Source of the DNA: CAZVYJ01 sp964631565
Lineage (GTDB): Bacteria > Planctomycetota > Phycisphaerae > SM23-33
Assembly (NCBI GenBank): GCA_964631565.1
Contig: CAZVYJ010000083.1
Span: forward strand, 1-8,781
Direction: 5' to 3'
Length of the DNA: 8,781 bases
Shown here: one piece after another, positions 6,165 to 8,781 of the stretch
How positions within the stretch are numbered: the stretch's first letter is position 1
Layout: every line of letters begins with the position of its first letter
Program-made: the position numbers and the translations under genes
Notes under the pieces: generated by a model
The model's database searches: none
What the model saw: the letters and a program-made list of their open reading frames with translations, nothing else
Told to the model about the DNA's origin: nothing

Positions 6165-6716
6165 TTACGCGTTGCGGCGTTTTTTCAGAATAAGGCCCAG
6201 CATGCCGATGCCCAGCAGCGACATAGTCGCCGGCTCGGGAACCACGGTCGGATAGTAGAACACGCCGAAGGGCATCTGGTTGGCCGTGTTATCCGTCCAT
6301 ACCTGGAAGCTGACGGTTTCGCCGACTTCCACCGGGTTGCTGTAGAAGTAGAAATCAAGCTTCGGCCCGCCGACGGCATTGTTGTCGATGATGTAGGTAT
6401 AGCCGGTTTGGCTGCAGAAGTTCGTCCCTTCCTCGCCGAAGACAACCTGGCTGGGGTCGAGTCCCGGAATGCCGAGGCTGCGTATCAGCTGGAAGTGGAA
6501 GTCGCCCCAGTCTTCGCTGGAGATGTTCTTCACAGTTACAAGCTGAAAGTATCCCTTGAAGGGGTCGGCGTCAGGGTTGTGGTCTGTCTGTATACCGACA
6601 CTTACGCCCGTGCCGTCAAACTCCGTGTATTCGATCGAGACGTTGTCAGCTGACGCCTGAACGGCCGCGGCAAGCATCACTGATACGACCACCAGACCTG
6701 ATTTAGTCAACCTCAT
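6165..6716 (-). CDS. Small secreted PEP-CTERM protein
   Basis: A 183-aa exported protein. Residues 1-23 are a Sec signal peptide, with a charged start, a hydrophobic core, and a likely cut after ASA. The C terminus is a classic PEP-CTERM sorting tag: VPEPAT (159-164), a hydrophobic segment of about 14 residues with LLGIGMLGL, and the basic end KKRRNA. Exosortase would cleave near PEP and attach the protein to the envelope or matrix. The mature part (24-158) has alternating strand patterns, for example YFQLVTVKNIS and KLDFYFYSNPVEVGETVSFQVW, suggesting a single beta-sandwich; it has one Cys (101). I do not recognise a named domain. The start is fixed by GGAGG eight bases upstream and by the signal peptide. 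It is monocistronic with its own terminator. No exosortase gene is in the window. Confidence 0.92.
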   Translation of the reverse strand: MRLTKSGLVVVSVMLAAAVQASADNVSIEYTEFDGTGVSVGIQTDHNPDADPFKGYFQLVTVKNISSEDWGDFHFQLIRSLGIPGLDPSQVVFGEEGTNFCSQTGYTYIIDNNAVGGPKLDFYFYSNPVEVGETVSFQVWTDNTANQMPFGVFYYPTVVPEPATMSLLGIGMLGLILKKRRNA

Positions 6717-7303
6717 ATTCGAATCCTCCGTGCATTGCCGTGAGAGTAGTCGGCAAACACATTTATGCCATAAAAGGCTCTAGTTGATTCTTCATATGGA
6801 GAGTCGCTCATATTGGGAACTCGGCCTGGCGGCCTCGGGTCGAGCGAATGAGCGGGATCGCTCCAACCCGCAAAAGACTGGCGAGACAGACTGCGCCGCT
6901 CCAGAGCGCAGCTTTTGTAAGCGATATACAGGATAAACCCGAATATGCACAAAGTCAATAAAATAGCCCGTTGATAACACCTGATTAAGACAGGACTTCC
7001 GTCATGCCATCCAGTAAGTGCCGTACTAACAATGAGCTATGACGATTGTTAATAGTAAGAGGGGATCGAAATCGGGTTGATTTTAATACCGATGGAAACT
7101 CGCTGGGCTGGCGCATAAAAGGCTGCCGCAGGTATTCTAAGACCATGCAGGCGGCAAACTAACCTATTGTCCGGAAGCGACGCAAGCCGATAAGGATACA
7201 AACAGCTTATATCATGGAATGTGCTTGACAATATCACGCCAATAGGCAAGCTTAACGCCTTCCGGCTCATTGCCGGGAGCGGAAAGGCAACAGGGAGGTC
7301 GCC
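6717..7303. other. 587-bp divergent intergenic region with short inverted repeats
   Basis: It separates the PEP-CTERM gene from the lipoprotein gene. Open frames of 60-81 codons inside it look non-coding. Structures seen: CTGCGC/GCGCAG (6891-6896 and 6906-6911), enclosed by CAAAAG/CTTTTG (6871-6876 and 6912-6917); GAGCGA/TCGCTC (6842-6847 and 6858-6863); and a hairpin at 7024-7057 listed separately. A perfect TTGACA lies at 7225-7230, 74 bases before the lipoprotein ATG, but the best -10 match after 17 bases (AAGCTT) is poor, so that promoter is only tentative. I could not place a clear promoter for the PEP-CTERM gene. The size would allow a small RNA, but none is recognisable. Confidence 0.5.
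7024..7057. promoter_or_regulatory. Bulged inverted repeat in the long intergenic region
   Basis: TAACAAT (7027-7033) is matched exactly by ATTGTTA (7045-7051) around an 11-base centre. The match continues with TAC (7024-7026) against GTA (7055-7057) across an unpaired stretch on the right side. It is AT-rich and without a T-tract, so it is more like an operator or RNA hairpin than a terminator. It lies about 250 bases upstream of the lipoprotein gene. Confidence 0.35.
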
Positions 7304-7774
7304 ATGACCCGTTATTTGACAATAGGTCTTGCGGCAGCGTTGATGCTGTTTGCTGTCTGCGGATGCGAAAAGAAGAACGACAATATGGCCGATTCATCCA
7401 CCACTGCGAATTCCGAGGCCGTGGTTGAACTGGTGCCCCAGCTCCGGCCTTATATTCCGGACCTGCCCGTACCTATCGGGTTCGACCTGGATGAAGGCAA
7501 GAGCAGGGCCTTTACCGCAGGCGGCGCAAGGTATGTCGACCATCTGTACAAAGGCTCGGACGACAAGTTCTCCGTAGCCCGTTTTTACAAGCGATACATG
7601 CCGAGCAACCGCTGGACGCTGACGACTGACCTGTTCCTGCACGGGTCCATCATACTGGAGTACGAGAAAGAGACCGAACGCTGTGACATAGAGATTGGCA
7701 AGGGCAGTCTTTTCCATCCGACCTATATCAGGGTTCGGCTATACACGAGCCGGCGAATTGAAACCGGCAAGTAG
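7304..7774 (+). CDS. Small envelope lipoprotein, unknown function
   Basis: A 156-aa protein with a lipoprotein signal: hydrophobic residues 5-18 and a VCGC lipobox with the acylated Cys at 21. Residue +2 is Glu. A polar linker (about 22-48) leads to one compact domain at about 50-147 with the order LPVPIGFDLDEG, GGARYVDHLYKG, VARFYKRYMPSNRWTL, IILEYEKETERCDIEIG. I do not recognise a named family. The FY-x-x-x-MP-x-x-x-W core followed by an E/K strand and a Cys resembles small periplasmic domains seen in other envelope proteins, but I assign no function. GGAGGT sits four bases before the ATG, a strong site compared with others here. It probably forms an operon with the membrane TPR protein 32 bases downstream, which suggests that they act in one envelope complex. 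Confidence 0.85.
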   Translation: MTRYLTIGLAAALMLFAVCGCEKKNDNMADSSTTANSEAVVELVPQLRPYIPDLPVPIGFDLDEGKSRAFTAGGARYVDHLYKGSDDKFSVARFYKRYMPSNRWTLTTDLFLHGSIILEYEKETERCDIEIGKGSLFHPTYIRVRLYTSRRIETGK

Positions 7775-7806
7775 AAAAAGCAAGTCAGGAGTAAAATCAG
7801 GCCGCC

Positions 7807-8589
7807 ATGAAATCAACAAGACGTCATGAATTGAAACAGAATACACTCGATGCCGAGCTGGGCAAATTCGTAGGATTTCTCAAGAGAAGGGGCAACCTGA
7901 TCGCATGGGTAGCCTTGATAGTCGCCCTTATCATTCTGGCGAGCGTCTATTTTTACAAAAAGCATGCAGCCAATCAGGAAAACATGCTCGCCCAGTACGA
8001 TCTTCTTGTGCGGTCTTACATCGAGCCGATGGGCCTTTCCCCGCAGGAGCAGACCGAAAAGGCGAACGATCGCATGAAGCAGCTTAAGGAACTGGCCGAC
8101 ACCGATGACGATTTCTGGGTCATCGGCATGGCCTGCGTTAAGTACGGCGACCTCTGCCAGCTTGCGGCCCTCGGCAATGTATCGGACCAGGACCGTCAAA
8201 AGCTGCTGGACACCGCAGGCGGATATTACCGTCGGGCCATCGACGATTTTTCGGACAGGGCGGAAACCGTCGCACTCGCCCGTCTGGGCCTCGGGCAGCT
8301 TGACGAGACTCTCGGCAAATACGACGCCGCCAAGGCACAGTACGAATCCGTAAAAGGTATGACCGAGTTCTCCAGTGCGCATCCGCTGGTAGTCCAAGCC
8401 GATACGTACCTTAAAAATCTCGAAAAAGTACAAGAACCTGCCCCGATGGCCAAGGTTGCACCTCCAGAGCCGGAAACAAAGCCCGAGACGGCGCCGGATA
8501 AAACCACGAAGCCTGAAACCCAAGGCGACGAGGCCGTGGAACCCGCCGGAAGCGAGCCTCTTGTTCCGGAAAAAACCGACGAAAATTAA
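7807..8589 (+). CDS. Membrane-anchored TPR-like protein (YfgM type)
   Basis: A 260-aa protein. A basic cytoplasmic N terminus (1-29, with KRR) precedes one membrane segment at about 31-50 (IAWVALIVALIILASVYFY), so the rest faces the periplasm. Residues about 52-205 are helical with TPR-like spacing: GYYRRAIDDF, then ARLGLGQLDETLGKYDAAKAQYESV. This is the layout of TPR_21/YfgM proteins, which in E. coli help Sec-associated folding. The basic KSTRRHELKQN start resembles planctomycete members as I remember them. The last 52 residues (209-260) are a Pro/Glu/Lys/Thr-rich tail, probably disordered. CAGG about five bases before the ATG is a weak SD. It follows the lipoprotein gene by 32 bases and is probably co-transcribed with it. 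Confidence 0.85.
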   Translation: MKSTRRHELKQNTLDAELGKFVGFLKRRGNLIAWVALIVALIILASVYFYKKHAANQENMLAQYDLLVRSYIEPMGLSPQEQTEKANDRMKQLKELADTDDDFWVIGMACVKYGDLCQLAALGNVSDQDRQKLLDTAGGYYRRAIDDFSDRAETVALARLGLGQLDETLGKYDAAKAQYESVKGMTEFSSAHPLVVQADTYLKNLEKVQEPAPMAKVAPPEPETKPETAPDKTTKPETQGDEAVEPAGSEPLVPEKTDEN

Positions 8590-8731
8590 CGATTATTTTC
8601 CAGAGAGGCATTTACTCTCATACCCGTTCCGCCAATAATGCGCGGAATTATTTGCGTTTACGTTCGCGAGACACCGGGAAAACTCGCGTTCAACTAAAAG
8701 ATATTTAGCTACAAAGCAGGAGAAGGCAGGC

Positions 8732-8781
8732 ATGGCCGATTTAGAAGGACTGGCTGAAGCCCTGATAAAGGGCGACAGGAA
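8732..8781 (+). CDS. Probable corrinoid-binding methyltransferase protein, 5' end only
   Basis: Only 16 codons fit before the window ends, beginning MADLEGLAEALIKGDR. This closely resembles the N terminus of corrinoid proteins of the MtaC/MtbC type, whose first helix typically reads M-x-x-L-x-x-L-x-x-A-L-I-x-G-D and belongs to the four-helix cap over the B12 domain. GGAG lies nine bases before the ATG. If the call is right, it would carry the methyl group on cobalamin for a UroD-type methyltransferase, and one such gene is at 4262. The 142 bases before it contain short inverted repeats (8603-8619, 8634-8652, 8665-8688, 8694-8708) but no clear promoter, terminator or cobalamin riboswitch. The B12 domain lies outside the window, so the call rests on 16 residues. 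Confidence 0.6.
   Translation, partial: MADLEGLAEALIKGDR

Noticed and set aside
6740..6775. Possible sigma-54 promoter (TGGCA and TTGC on the minus strand) before the PEP-CTERM gene
   Set aside because: The GG to GC distance is 13 bases instead of the required 10.
6713..6958. 81-codon minus-strand frame whose stop overlaps the PEP-CTERM start as ATGA
   Set aside because: The overlap suggested coupling, but the translation looks non-coding (Pro/Arg/Ser-rich in the GC-rich hairpin region), it has no SD, and the PEP-CTERM gene has its own GGAGG.
7153..7188. GGCAAAC followed by GACGCAAGCC, reminiscent of a cyclic-di-GMP class I riboswitch
   Set aside because: The stem and GNRA loop that should join these motifs are absent, one A is missing from GACGCAAAGCC, and the downstream tetraloop-receptor half is not recognisable. 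A covariance search with the GEMM-I model (RF01051) would settle it.
8590..8731. Cobalamin riboswitch before the putative corrinoid gene
   Set aside because: The gap is only 142 bases and lacks the conserved B12-box sequence; only short unrelated inverted repeats are visible.

Overview
The window most likely comes from a planctomycete, probably a member of the Phycisphaerae. The grounds are a short secreted protein with a PEP-CTERM anchor, a YfgM-type membrane TPR protein behind a lipoprotein, a UroD-type methyltransferase with a divergent AraC regulator, the start of a corrinoid protein at the right edge, and several starts with little or no Shine-Dalgarno (SD) sequence. The assignment rests on gene content and style only; no rRNA or marker gene is present.

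Layout. Bases 1-410 hold no convincing gene but carry three copies of a 17-bp purine-rich repeat (327-378). A single-domain response regulator (411-800, minus) is divergent from a conserved-looking protein of unknown function (931-1437, plus). Between them lies a perfect 10-bp inverted repeat that covers the regulator's probable -10 box. The stop codon of the unknown gene lies inside a ~118-bp palindromic dispersed-repeat element (1436-1553). Next comes nadB, L-aspartate oxidase (1636-3282, plus), apparently from a near-leaderless promoter and without nadA or nadC beside it. It converges with an AraC-family regulator (3292-4089, minus).

The AraC gene is divergent from a UroD-like protein of the corrinoid methyltransferase superfamily (4262-5383, plus). 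The shared 172-bp region has three TTGTG half-sites and two perfect TATAAT boxes without good -35 boxes, which is the layout expected of an activator-dependent promoter. A HAD phosphatase/phosphomutase (5396-6073, minus) converges on the UroD-like gene. A PEP-CTERM protein (6165-6716, minus) follows, with a textbook intrinsic terminator. A 587-bp intergenic region with several short inverted repeats separates it from a two-gene envelope operon: a lipoprotein (7304-7774) and a membrane-anchored TPR-like protein (7807-8589). The last 50 bases begin a probable corrinoid-binding protein (8732 onward).

Functionally the most suggestive set is the AraC regulator, the UroD-like protein and the corrinoid protein, which could be parts of an inducible methyl-transfer system. 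The UroD-like protein has Asp-Cys-Asp where methylcobamide:CoM methyltransferases have a His-x-Cys zinc motif, so its chemistry is open. The other genes look like ordinary chromosomal genes; no complete mobile element, CRISPR array, tRNA or rRNA is visible.
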